DNA of 64,000 bases, taken from NCBI RefSeq assembly GCF_024170005.1, contig NZ_JALJXJ010000001.1, positions 124,001-188,000 of the forward strand, written 5' to 3'. The stretch's first letter is position 1, and each line of letters starts with the position of its first letter. This DNA comes from Azospirillum lipoferum. Its GTDB lineage: Bacteria > Pseudomonadota > Alphaproteobacteria > Azospirillales > Azospirillaceae. The position numbers and the translations under genes are program-made. Positions 10,638-18,963 of this stretch are shown here, piece by piece. Below the pieces are notes generated by a model. It was given only the letters and a program-made list of their open reading frames with translations, did not search any database and was not told where the DNA came from.

Positions 10638-10796
10638 GGACGGCTCTCGCCGGCCCAAAGCACGGCAGGGTCCGAAATTACCGCTGGTCACGGGATGGCG
10701 GCAAATCTTAGGGTGTTCCCGCCGGGGAGTCCGGGGCAGGGGCGGTTCCTGCCCGGTGGTTCCAGGCAGAGGGTACGCGCAGGGGCATCGGCGGGC
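10638..10796. other. Remaining part of the intergenic gap between ileS and the glycosyltransferase cassette
   Basis: The 354-bp gap 10443-10796 separates the divergent ileS and glycosyltransferase cassette. Its left part holds the ileS promoter, hairpin and possible leader ORF. In the right part I see no convincing promoter, tRNA or repeat. A plus-strand frame is open through it into the GT10 gene but looks non-coding. The cassette promoter probably lies here but cannot be pinpointed. Confidence 0.5.
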
Positions 10797-11774
10797 ATGA
10801 TCGATCGACGGACAAGTGACTTCCTGGCCGAATTCCTTGCTTCTGCCAACAGGGACCCGGCGGTCCTCGACCGCTTCCTTCTGCATGGGCCGGACCGCGG
10901 CGGCCGCAGCGCCAGACCGCGGCTGAAGATCGCCTTCTTCGATTTCTGGCCGGAATTCGATCCGACCGCGAACTTCTTCGTCGACATCCTGTCGGGCCGC
11001 TTCGATCTGTCCGTCGTCGACAACGACAGCGACCTTGCCATCGTGTCGGTGTTCGGCACCCGCCACCGGGAGGCGCGGACCGCGCGCGCGCTGTTCTTCA
11101 CCGGTGAGAATGTGCGGCCCCCGCTCGACGGCGTCGATATGTCGGTATCGTTCGACCGCATCGACGACCCCCGCCATTACCGTCTTCCGCTCTACGTCAT
11201 GCATGCCTGGGACCACAGGCGCGAGGGGGCGACGCCGCATTTCTGCCACCCGGTCCTGCCGCCGGTGCCGCCGACGCGGGAGGAGGCGGCCAAGCGGAAA
11301 TTCTGCGCCTTCCTCTACAAGAATCCCAACTGCGCCCGTCGCAATGACTTCTTCCAGATGCTCTGCGCCCGCCGCCATGTGGACTCGGTGGGCTGGCTGC
11401 TGAACAACACCGGCAGCGTTGTGAAGATGGGCTGGCTGCCGAAAATCCGCGTCTTCTCGCGCTACCGCTTCGCCTTCGCCTTCGAGAATGCGAGCCACCC
11501 CGGCTATCTGACGGAGAAGATCCTGGATGCCTTCCAGGCCGGTGCGGTGCCGCTCTATTGGGGTGACCCCGGCGTCCTGCGGGATGTCGCGGCTGGCAGC
11601 TTCGTCGACGTGCCGCGATATTCCTCCGACGAGGAGGCCATCGACGCCATCCTGGCGATCGACGACGATTACGACACCTATCGCCGCTATCGCAGCACGG
11701 CACCCTTCCTCGGCACGGAGGATTTCTACTTCGATGCCTTCCGTCTGGCCGAATGGATCGAAAGCCGTCTTTGA
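10797..11774 (+). CDS. Glycosyltransferase family 10 (alpha-fucosyltransferase-like)
   Basis: A 325-residue soluble glycosyltransferase of family GT10, whose known members transfer fucose from GDP-fucose, typically alpha-1,3 or alpha-1,4 to GlcNAc. The C-terminal GT10 signature FAFENASHPGYLTEKIL is followed by DAFQAGAVPLYWGDP, and the N-terminal domain carries FFTGENVRP. No signal peptide or transmembrane segment is seen, so it should act in the cytoplasm. The ATG at 10797 (MIDRRTSDFLAEFL) is chosen because upstream residues look non-coding; the ribosome binding site is weak. It is the first gene of a tight four-gene cassette, with 18 bp to the next gene. Donor and acceptor are inferred from the family only. 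Confidence 0.88.
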   Translation: MIDRRTSDFLAEFLASANRDPAVLDRFLLHGPDRGGRSARPRLKIAFFDFWPEFDPTANFFVDILSGRFDLSVVDNDSDLAIVSVFGTRHREARTARALFFTGENVRPPLDGVDMSVSFDRIDDPRHYRLPLYVMHAWDHRREGATPHFCHPVLPPVPPTREEAAKRKFCAFLYKNPNCARRNDFFQMLCARRHVDSVGWLLNNTGSVVKMGWLPKIRVFSRYRFAFAFENASHPGYLTEKILDAFQAGAVPLYWGDPGVLRDVAAGSFVDVPRYSSDEEAIDAILAIDDDYDTYRRYRSTAPFLGTEDFYFDAFRLAEWIESRL

Positions 11775-11792
11775 GCGACAGGAGAACAAGTG

Positions 11793-12515
11793 ATGAAGCG
11801 CGTGTTGCTGAACTATGCCGACGGGACCTTCACCACGGCGCAGAAATACAATGCGAAGACGGGTCTGTCGGTCGGCGGCTTCGACGGCGTCGCGATGATG
11901 GGGCGCCGGCACATCGATGCCGGCTTCGCCGCCCGCAATGCGCATATTCTGAACCAGCCGCGCGGCGCCGGCTATTGGCTGTGGAAGCCCTATTTCATCG
12001 ACCTGCTGCTGCGCGAGCATCTGCAGGACGGCGACATCCTCTTCTACAGCGACAGCGGTGCCCATTTCGTCCACAGTGCCGACCCGGTGATCGAACTGTG
12101 CCGGCAGCGGCGCGATCTGCCCATCCTGCTGTTCGGTCTGGAAGATCATCACCGCAACAGCGTCTGGACCAAGCGCGACTGTTTCCATTTCATGGGGTTG
12201 GACCAGCCGGCCCTCGCCGATGCTCCCCAGATTCTCGCCAGCTTCGTCGTGTGCGAACGCAGGCCTGAAAGCATGGCCTTCGTCGCGGACTGGCTGCACC
12301 ATGCCCAGGACGCCCGGCTTATCACCGACGCCCCCAACGAATGCGGTCTGCCGAACTATCCGGATTTCCGCGATCACCGCCACGACCAGAGCATTCTCAG
12401 CCTGCTCGGCCGCAGCCGCGGCGTGACGGTCGTGCCCGACATCTCGCAATGGGGGGACGGCCGCCGTCCGGCCGAGATTCCCCGCATCATGGAACACACG
12501 CGCTGGCGCGATTAG
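11793..12515 (+). CDS. Putative GT-A-type glycosyltransferase, unassigned
   Basis: A 240-residue protein without signal peptide. It contains GAGYWLWKPYFIDLLL followed by DGDILFYSDSG, a pattern seen in uncharacterised capsule and glycan proteins. YSDSG resembles the metal-binding DxD motif of GT-A glycosyltransferases. A further conserved-looking block lies near NECGLPNYPDFRDHRHDQS. The start is ATG 11793, with AGGAG 8-9 nt upstream; a GTG directly before it is less likely. It sits 18 bp after the GT10 gene and 31 bp before the O-GlcNAc transferase-like gene, so it is probably co-transcribed. The sugar it transfers, if any, is unknown. Confidence 0.6.
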   Translation: MKRVLLNYADGTFTTAQKYNAKTGLSVGGFDGVAMMGRRHIDAGFAARNAHILNQPRGAGYWLWKPYFIDLLLREHLQDGDILFYSDSGAHFVHSADPVIELCRQRRDLPILLFGLEDHHRNSVWTKRDCFHFMGLDQPALADAPQILASFVVCERRPESMAFVADWLHHAQDARLITDAPNECGLPNYPDFRDHRHDQSILSLLGRSRGVTVVPDISQWGDGRRPAEIPRIMEHTRWRD

Positions 12516-12546
12516 GAGCGACCGTGGCAGAGGGAGGATCCGGCCG

Positions 12547-15156
12547 ATGAACGGATTCGCCGCCGCTGCGGCAGCCGAAACCAGCGGCAATTTCCAGCGG
12601 GCGAGGGAGCTGTATCTCCAGCTGTTGCAGACAGAGCCGCGCAATGCGGCGGCTCTGCACCGGCTGGGGGTGGTGGAACTGCGGCTGGGCCGTTCGGGTG
12701 AGGCGGTCGCCCTGTTCCAGAAGTCGCTCGCCATCGCCAAGAATCTGGAGGTCTATCTCGATTTCGGCGTGGCGATGGCCGGCCTGTGCCGCTGGGATGC
12801 GGCGGCCACCGTCTATGCGGCGGCACTTCGCGTCGCCCCGGAGTCGGTCGACGCCCGTTACGGGCTGGCGCTCGCCCTGCACAGCCAGGGACGGCCGCAG
12901 GACGCCGAACCCCATTACCGCAGGGTGCTGGCCACCCACGCCCATCTTGGCGAGGTCCACAACAATCTCGGCGTCGCCCTGTTCAGTCTCGGGCGCACCG
13001 CCGAGGCCGCAGAGGCCCACCGCGAGGCGGTCCGGCTCGACCATGGCGATTCCACGGCCTGGGGCAAGCTTGGCGTGGCGCTCCATGGCCTGGGACAGGT
13101 CGGGGAGGCGGAGGCGGCCATCCGCGAGGCCGCCGGCCTCGCTCCCCAGATCGTGGAGAACTGGTACAATCTCGCCTGCCTGCTCGATGCGGATGGGCGG
13201 TCCGAAGCCGCGGTCGCCGCCGGGCGGATCGCCGTCGCCCTCGACCCGGCAGGGCCGGCGAACTGGCTGGCGCTCGGCAATGCGGCGCAGGCGGCGGACC
13301 GGCGGCAGGAGGCGTGGCGGGCGGCGGCGGCGGCGGTGCGGCTGACGCCCTCCGATCCGGCGGCGCGCAACAATCTCGCCAACGCCCTGCGGTCGCTGGG
13401 CCGCCTGTGGGATGCCGTGGCGGAATACCGGGCGGCTCTTGCCCTGCAGCCGGACTTCCCGGTGGCGGAGGTCAATCTCGCGCTCGCCCTGTCGATCCTG
13501 TGCCAGCCGGAGGACGCGCTGACGGTTCTGCGCGGCCTGATCGCCCGGCAGCCATTGAGCAGCGATGCATGGTTGCGGATGGGGCGTGTGCTGGTGGAGG
13601 CGGTGAGGCCCGACCTTGCTGTCGCCGCTCTGCGCACCGCCGTGGCCATCGCACCGGGAGATCCGGAACCCCATGCCGATCTGGCGATGGCATCCACCAT
13701 GTGCGACCGGAGCGCTCAGTCGGCGGAAGCCTGCCGGCGGGTGCTGCGGCTGGCGCCGGACCATACGGCGGCCCTTGGTCAGCTCATCCACCAGCAGCGG
13801 GCGCTTTGCGACTGGCGCGACCTGGACAGGCTGGAGGCACTGCTTCTTCAGCGTGTGCGGGACGGGGCGGATGGCGTGTCACCGTTCGAACTGCTGTCCT
13901 GCGACTCGACCCTTGCCGACCAGCAGGCCGCCGCGTCCCGCTGGGCGGCAGCGAAGTCCCGCGACGCGATTCCTGCGGTCAGGCCCGCTGTCTCGTCCGT
14001 CGACCGGTGTTTGCGCGTCGGGTATCTGTCGTCGGATTTCCGGGAGCATGCGATGGGCCATCTGATGGTCGACGCGCTGGAAACGCACGACCGCTCCCGC
14101 TTCGCCATCACGGCATATTCGACCGGTATGGACGACGGCAGCGCGCTGCGCCGGCGTTTCGAACGGTCGATGGAACGGTTCGTCGATCTGCGCCGCCATT
14201 CCGATGCCGATGCGGCGGCGGCCATCGCTGCTGACGGCATCGACATCCTGATCGATCTGACCGGCTTCACCACATTCTCGCGCACCGCGATCCTTGCCGC
14301 CCGTCCGGCGCCGGTACAGGTCAACTGGCTGGGCTATCCGGGGACGCTGGGCGCGTCCTTCGTCGATTACATTCTGGCCGATCCTGCGGTGATCCTTCCG
14401 GGCGAGGAGATGTTCTTCAGCGAGCGGGTGGTGCGGCTGCCTGATTGCTACCAGCCCAACGACCGCCGCCGCGCCATCGCCGATGCCACGCCGTCGCGCG
14501 CCGACTGCGGGTTGCCGGAAGACGGTTTCGTCTTCTGCTGCTTCAACAGCTCCTACAAGCTGACGCCCGCTCTGTTCGACGGCTGGGCGCGCATCCTTAC
14601 GGCGGTGCCGGGCAGCGTGCTGTGGCTCTATGCCGGAAATCCGCAGGTCGCCGCCAACCTGCGGCGCGAGGGCGAGGCCCGCGGCCTCGATCCCCGCCGG
14701 CTCGTCTTTGCCCCGCCCTTGCCCCATGCCGAGCATCTGGCGCGTCACCGGCTGGCGGACCTGTTCCTCGATACGCTTCCCTACAATGCCCATACGACGG
14801 CCAGCGACGCCCTGTGGGCGGGGCTGCCGGTGCTGACGCGCCGGGGAACGGCCTTTGCCGGGCGCGTGGCGGCCAGCCTGCTGCTGGCGGTCGGGTTGCC
14901 CGAACTGATCGTCGATGGTCGGGACGACTACGAGGTGGAGGCGGTGATGCTCGCCCGCTCGCCCGACCGGCTGCGTGCCTTGCGGGAAAAGCTGGCGCGC
15001 AACCGGCCGACCTGTCCGCTGTTCGACACGCCGCGCTTCACCCGCAATCTGGAGACGGCCTACCGGGCGATGTGGGACATCCACCGTTCCGGTTCCGCGC
15101 CGAGGCACATCGCCATCGCCGCCGATGGCACCGCCGGCCCGGTGGAAACAAATTAA
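12547..15156 (+). CDS. TPR-domain O-linked N-acetylglucosaminyltransferase (SPINDLY/OGT-like, GT41)
   Basis: An 869-residue protein with tetratricopeptide repeats over about residues 1-430 and a GT41 catalytic region over about 470-850. Visible OGT/SPINDLY blocks are SSDFREHAMGHLM, PVQVNWLGYPGTLGASF, CCFNSSYKLTPALFDGW, SVLWLYAGNP and YNAHTTASDALWAGLPVLT. Characterised GT41 enzymes attach a single GlcNAc (OGT) or fucose (SPY) to Ser/Thr of proteins bound by the TPR superhelix. The protein appears cytoplasmic. A GGGAGG lies 8-9 nt before the ATG. It is flanked by enzymes of families GT10 and GT7, which normally extend GlcNAc-containing glycans. The protein target is not shown by the sequence. 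Confidence 0.88.
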   Translation: MNGFAAAAAAETSGNFQRARELYLQLLQTEPRNAAALHRLGVVELRLGRSGEAVALFQKSLAIAKNLEVYLDFGVAMAGLCRWDAAATVYAAALRVAPESVDARYGLALALHSQGRPQDAEPHYRRVLATHAHLGEVHNNLGVALFSLGRTAEAAEAHREAVRLDHGDSTAWGKLGVALHGLGQVGEAEAAIREAAGLAPQIVENWYNLACLLDADGRSEAAVAAGRIAVALDPAGPANWLALGNAAQAADRRQEAWRAAAAAVRLTPSDPAARNNLANALRSLGRLWDAVAEYRAALALQPDFPVAEVNLALALSILCQPEDALTVLRGLIARQPLSSDAWLRMGRVLVEAVRPDLAVAALRTAVAIAPGDPEPHADLAMASTMCDRSAQSAEACRRVLRLAPDHTAALGQLIHQQRALCDWRDLDRLEALLLQRVRDGADGVSPFELLSCDSTLADQQAAASRWAAAKSRDAIPAVRPAVSSVDRCLRVGYLSSDFREHAMGHLMVDALETHDRSRFAITAYSTGMDDGSALRRRFERSMERFVDLRRHSDADAAAAIAADGIDILIDLTGFTTFSRTAILAARPAPVQVNWLGYPGTLGASFVDYILADPAVILPGEEMFFSERVVRLPDCYQPNDRRRAIADATPSRADCGLPEDGFVFCCFNSSYKLTPALFDGWARILTAVPGSVLWLYAGNPQVAANLRREGEARGLDPRRLVFAPPLPHAEHLARHRLADLFLDTLPYNAHTTASDALWAGLPVLTRRGTAFAGRVAASLLLAVGLPELIVDGRDDYEVEAVMLARSPDRLRALREKLARNRPTCPLFDTPRFTRNLETAYRAMWDIHRSGSAPRHIAIAADGTAGPVETN

Positions 15157-15171
15157 GGGGAGGGAAGGCTC

Positions 15172-16002
15172 ATGACGGTCGGTGCCGGCGCCGGACAGCG
15201 GCTCCACATTGTCGTTCCCTATCGGGATCGCGAAAGCCACCTCGGCCAGTTCGTTCCATGGGTGAGCGCCTATTTCGATCGGCTGACGCCGCCGATCGAC
15301 TATCGCGTCACCATCGTGGAGCAGGAGGCCGGGTTGCCCTTCAACCGCGGGGCGCTGAAGAATGCCGGCTTCCTTCTCGGGGAAGGGCAGAGCGACTACA
15401 CCTGTCTGCATGACGTCGATTACCTGCCGGTCGACGCCGATTATTCCTGGGCCGATTGCCCCACCCCCATTCTCTGGTACGGGGCGGAACAGCGGCCGGT
15501 GGCGCCGGGCATCTCCGACAAGACGGTGAGCACCAACCTGGAGAGCACGATGGGCGGGGCGCTGTTGGTGCCGAACGCGATCATGCGGCAGGTCGACGGC
15601 TATTCCAACGCCTTCTGGGGTTGGGGATACGAGGATTTCGATTTCTCGTTGCGCATCCGGGCACGACGGATCGCCACCGGCCGGCGCAAAGGCCGCTTCC
15701 AGCCGCTCGACCATCGCAACGACGGCTTCACCCCCGATGCGGCTCCGTCGCCGATCTCCCAGGTCAACCGCCGCCTCTTTCAGGAACTCTGGTCCACAGG
15801 AAAGATCCCGGCCGGCGACGGGTTGTCCTCGCTGTCCTTCGAGGTGCTGGACCGCAGACCCTGCGATGGTTGCGTTGACGGTGGGCAGGGGGGGGTGCGG
15901 GAGCGCTGGGAGATCGTCCGGGTGCGATTCGCCCATGTCCCAAGGCCGGATCAGGTGGAGGCGGACCGCGCCGCTCCCGCCTGTGGTCCGCAAGGCCGCT
16001 GA
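15172..16002 (+). CDS. Glycosyltransferase family 7 (beta-1,4-galactosyltransferase-like)
   Basis: A 276-residue protein with the hallmarks of GT7: FNRGALKNAGF (compare FNRAKLLNVGF in animal enzymes), the metal-binding CLHDVDYLP, and AFWGWGYEDFDFSLRIR. GT7 enzymes typically transfer Gal or GalNAc from UDP-sugar to terminal GlcNAc in a beta-1,4 linkage. The N-terminus (HIVVPYRDRESHL) matches the family without a membrane anchor, so a cytoplasmic enzyme is expected. GGGGAGGGAAGG precedes the ATG. The family-like region ends near EIVRVRF; the last 23 residues look like unrelated read-through. It is the last gene of the cassette and converges on pyrE. Confidence 0.85.
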   Translation: MTVGAGAGQRLHIVVPYRDRESHLGQFVPWVSAYFDRLTPPIDYRVTIVEQEAGLPFNRGALKNAGFLLGEGQSDYTCLHDVDYLPVDADYSWADCPTPILWYGAEQRPVAPGISDKTVSTNLESTMGGALLVPNAIMRQVDGYSNAFWGWGYEDFDFSLRIRARRIATGRRKGRFQPLDHRNDGFTPDAAPSPISQVNRRLFQELWSTGKIPAGDGLSSLSFEVLDRRPCDGCVDGGQGGVRERWEIVRVRFAHVPRPDQVEADRAAPACGPQGR

Positions 16003-16154
16003 CCCCCGGCCTGTATGAGGGCTGCGGCCGCATCGCCGACATCGACGACCTGCTGTTCGCCCGGCGCTATGAGCGGGTGGAGGAGATCAGCCCCCCTTCC
16101 ATCACAGCCGGGGCGACGCCTTCCATGTCCGCCGCGGCTGACGGGACACCGTAG
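15999..16154 (+). pseudogene. Possible gene-end remnant after the GT7 gene
   Basis: In a different frame from the GT7 gene, 51 codons (from CTG 15999 to TAG 16152-16154) encode a well-formed peptide containing GLYEGCGRIADIDDLLFARR. There is no start codon and no sensible coding sequence before it in that frame. It reads like the C-terminus of another protein, or of a longer GT7 product separated by a frameshift. I cannot assign it to a family. Confidence 0.3.
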
Positions 16155-16178
16155 GGGGGGCGGCGTCCACCGCCCCCC
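16155..16178. terminator. GC hairpin between convergent GT7 and pyrE genes
   Basis: A perfect 9-bp stem (GGGGGGCGG / CCGCCCCCC) with a 6-nt loop lies between the converging genes. There is no T-run on either side, so an intrinsic terminator is possible but not typical. Confidence 0.4.
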
Positions 16179-16186
16179 GGCCGGTA

Positions 16187-16870
16187 TCACATGCTCGACT
16201 TGCCGCCATGGGCCGACGACCAGCCTACCGGGTCGTTCAGGAACTTCTCGACTTCGGACAGGGTGTTCTCGTCGAAATAGCGGTTGTCGCGGGCGACCTT
16301 CAGCACGTCCCACCAAGTGCACAGCGCGTGCAGCCGCACGCCGATGGCGTCCATGTTGACCTTCGACTGCGGGAAGATGCCGTAATGGAAGATCACGAAG
16401 GTATCGGTCACCTGGGCGCCGCCGTTGCGCAGCGCGGTGACGAAGTTCTCCTTGCTCTTGCCGTCGGTCGCCAGATCCTCGACCAGGAGGACGCGCTGTC
16501 CTTCGGTCAGCAGACCTTCGATCTGGGCGTTGCGGCCGAAGCCCTTCGGCTTCTTGCGCACATACTGCATCGGCAGTTCCAGCCGGTCGGCGATCCAGGC
16601 GGCGAAGGGGATGCCGGCGGTCTCACCGCCCGCCACCGCGTCGATCGCCTCATAGCCGATCTCGCGCTCGATGGTGGCGACGGCGAAATCCATCAGCGCC
16701 TTGCGGGCGCGCGGAAACGAGACGATGCGGCGGCAGTCGGTGTAGACCGGGCTCGCCCAGCCCGAGGTGAAGATGAAGGGCGTTTCGGCGTTGAAGTGCA
16801 GCGCCTTGATCTCCAGCAGGATCTTGGCCGCGGTGGCGGCGATGGTGGCCTGATCGGGCAGGGTCGACAT
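16187..16870 (-). CDS. pyrE: Orotate phosphoribosyltransferase
   Basis: Catalyses conversion of orotate and PRPP to orotidine 5'-phosphate in pyrimidine biosynthesis. It is 227 residues. The PRPP-binding motif [15 protein letters not shown] (type I PRTase loop) is clear, and [17 protein letters not shown] and [10 protein letters not shown] are typical OPRTase blocks. The start ATG at 16870 ([18 protein letters not shown]) is preferred to one 30 nt upstream. The gene stands alone on the minus strand, convergent with the glycosyltransferase cassette and downstream of nothing related. Confidence 0.95.
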   Translation of the reverse strand: MSTLPDQATIAATAAKILLEIKALHFNAETPFIFTSGWASPVYTDCRRIVSFPRARKALMDFAVATIEREIGYEAIDAVAGGETAGIPFAAWIADRLELPMQYVRKKPKGFGRNAQIEGLLTEGQRVLLVEDLATDGKSKENFVTALRNGGAQVTDTFVIFHYGIFPQSKVNMDAIGVRLHALCTWWDVLKVARDNRYFDENTLSEVEKFLNDPVGWSSAHGGKSSM

Positions 16871-17041
16871 GGGGAAAGGCTCCGGAAAACGGGATGGCAT
16901 CGCGCGGATGCCCCCTGTGTAGCGGCGCTTCCGGCGATTCGCAACGGCGGGAGACCGGATCGGAGCAGACCGGCGCAGGCTGCGGCAGAATTTGGAGTCC
17001 GTCTGGTGCTTATGGAAGCGCCAGACGGACTTTGACGGTCC

Positions 17042-18766
17042 TCAGACCTTGCCGCGCACGCTGCCGAGGAAGCGTTCGACCTGGGTGTGCAGCAGCTCCG
17101 CCTGCTTCGACAGCTCCCCGGAGGAGGAGAGCAGGCGCGAGGCGCCGCTTCCGGTCTCCGATGCCGCCTGCAACACGCCGCCGATCGAGGAGGAAACCTC
17201 GTTGGTGCCGGCTGCCGCCTGCTGGACGTTGCGGGCGATTTCCATGGTGGCGGCGTTCTGGCCGTCGACGGCCTGGGCGATGGTGCCGACGATGACGTTC
17301 ACCTCGCCGATGGTGGCGGCGATGCTCTGGATCGCCTGGACGGCGTCGGCGGTGGCCGTCTGGATTTCGGCGATCTGCTGCGAGATGTCGCCGGTCGCCT
17401 TGGCGGTCTGGTTGGCGAGGCTCTTCACCTCCGAAGCCACGACGGCGAAGCCCTTGCCGGCCTCGCCGGCCCGGGCGGCTTCGATCGTCGCGTTCAGCGC
17501 CAGCAGGTTGGTCTGTCCGGCGATGGAGTTGATGAGGTTCACCACGTCGCCGATCTGGTTGGCCTTCGAAGACAGGCCGTCGACGATGCGGTTGGTGCCG
17601 TCGGCCTGATCGGCGGCCTGTTTGGCTTTGCGGCTGCTCTCGCCGATCTGGCGGCCGATCTCGGCGATGGAGGCGGCCAGTTCCTCCGCGGCGGCGGCCA
17701 CGGTCTGGACGTTGACCGACGCCTGTTCCGATGCGGCGGCGACGGTGGTCGCCTGGGTCTCGGTATGGTCGGCGGTGGTCGCCAGCGACTTCGCCAGCGA
17801 CCGCACCTCGGTGGAGGAGGAGGCGACGCTGTCGACCACGCCCTTCACCTCGCTCTCGAACCGGTCGGCCAGTGCCGCCATCTCCGCATGCTTGCGCTCC
17901 TCGGCGGCATGTTCGGCCTCGGCCTGCTGGCGGCGGAAGGCATCGGCTTCCACCGCATTGGCCTTGAACACCTCGACCGCGCCGGTGATCTGCCCGATTT
18001 CGTCCTTGGAATCCGACGCCGGGACGGTGACGGTCAGGTCGCCGCGTGCCAGGGTCAGCATGGCGTCGGTCAGGCGACGCAGCGGGCGCAGCGCGGCCAC
18101 CGTCCACAGGCCGAAGGCGGCGGCCAGCAACAAAGCGGCACCGCACAGCGACAGCATAAGCGTCTGGAACCCCTTGGCGACTTCGCGCGCGCGCGCGGCG
18201 ATGGTCTGGTTCTTGCGCTCCTGCAAATCGATGAAGGCGTTGATGCGCTTCAGCCATTCGGTGAAGGCCGGACGGGCGTCCTGCATCAGCCCCTTCTGCG
18301 CGGCAGCCATGTCGTTCGCCTTACGGGCGGCGATGACCGACTTGACCGTCGGCAGAGCCTTCACCTCGATCTCCTTGATGCCGGCCAGCAGCTGCCGTTC
18401 TTCCGGTTCGATGTCGGTCATGCTGGCGAACATGGCGTCGAGCGGCTTGGCGGAGTCCTCGTAGAAGGCGGCCAGCCGGTCGATGTCGGCCAATACGAGC
18501 GACAGGATCGCCGGGTCGGTGGTCAGAACCACGTCGCGCAGCGCGATGGCCCGGTCATGCACGCTGCCGCGGAAATTGATGGCATAGCGCTGCTTGACGC
18601 TGTTCACGTCGTTGATGCGGGTAAGGTCGGAATCGATCTTCCGCACTTCGCGGACCCCGATGACGGTCAGGCTGATCAGAAGGACGAGAACAACGCCAAA
18701 ACCGAGAAACAAACGTGTGCGTATCGTGGCGTGCCGTGGAAGGAACATGTCGGCGCATCCCGTCAA
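17042..18766 (-). CDS. Methyl-accepting chemotaxis protein
   Basis: A 574-residue transmembrane chemoreceptor. It has a TM helix at about residues 18-38 and a periplasmic four-helix-bundle-like sensor over about 40-190. A second TM (about 195-217, [18 protein letters not shown]) and a HAMP domain with [16 protein letters not shown] follow, then the cytoplasmic signalling hairpin. The tip reads [21 protein letters not shown], where it binds CheA and CheW. The sensor has no recognisable Cache or PAS fold and resembles the 4HB_MCP type. The start is uncertain between ATG 18766 and ATG 18748; neither has a clear ribosome binding site. The ligand is unknown. It is divergent from an S10 peptidase gene across a palindromic site. 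Confidence 0.93.
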   Translation of the reverse strand: MTGCADMFLPRHATIRTRLFLGFGVVLVLLISLTVIGVREVRKIDSDLTRINDVNSVKQRYAINFRGSVHDRAIALRDVVLTTDPAILSLVLADIDRLAAFYEDSAKPLDAMFASMTDIEPEERQLLAGIKEIEVKALPTVKSVIAARKANDMAAAQKGLMQDARPAFTEWLKRINAFIDLQERKNQTIAARAREVAKGFQTLMLSLCGAALLLAAAFGLWTVAALRPLRRLTDAMLTLARGDLTVTVPASDSKDEIGQITGAVEVFKANAVEADAFRRQQAEAEHAAEERKHAEMAALADRFESEVKGVVDSVASSSTEVRSLAKSLATTADHTETQATTVAAASEQASVNVQTVAAAAEELAASIAEIGRQIGESSRKAKQAADQADGTNRIVDGLSSKANQIGDVVNLINSIAGQTNLLALNATIEAARAGEAGKGFAVVASEVKSLANQTAKATGDISQQIAEIQTATADAVQAIQSIAATIGEVNVIVGTIAQAVDGQNAATMEIARNVQQAAAGTNEVSSSIGGVLQAASETGSGASRLLSSSGELSKQAELLHTQVERFLGSVRGKV

Positions 18767-18796
18767 AGTTGGCCCGCATGGGCAATAAACTGATTT

Positions 18797-18825
18797 TAGC
18801 CCAAAAGATGTTACCTTTTGGGCTA
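18797..18825. promoter_or_regulatory. Inverted repeat in a divergent promoter region (candidate operator)
   Basis: A perfect 11-bp inverted repeat, TAGCCCAAAAG and its complement, is separated by 7 nt (ATGTTAC). It lies 31 bp upstream of the chemoreceptor start and about 140 bp upstream of the S10 peptidase start. No T-run follows either arm, so an operator is more likely than a terminator. The regulator is unknown. Confidence 0.45.
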
Positions 18826-18963
18826 CTCAAAATGCGCCTTTTTGTCGGCTCTGCAAGGCTGCCGGCGCAAGCTCGCCGAAAAATGTGCCGGTTGCGGATC
18901 GACGCCGCCGCCGCAATATGCGAGGGCCGGAAACCGATCCGGAAACCGCCTTTGGATTTGCCG

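Noticed and set aside
13879..15993. A 704-codon minus-strand frame across the O-GlcNAc transferase and GT7 genes.
   Set aside because: Spans two real genes on the other strand and has shadow composition.
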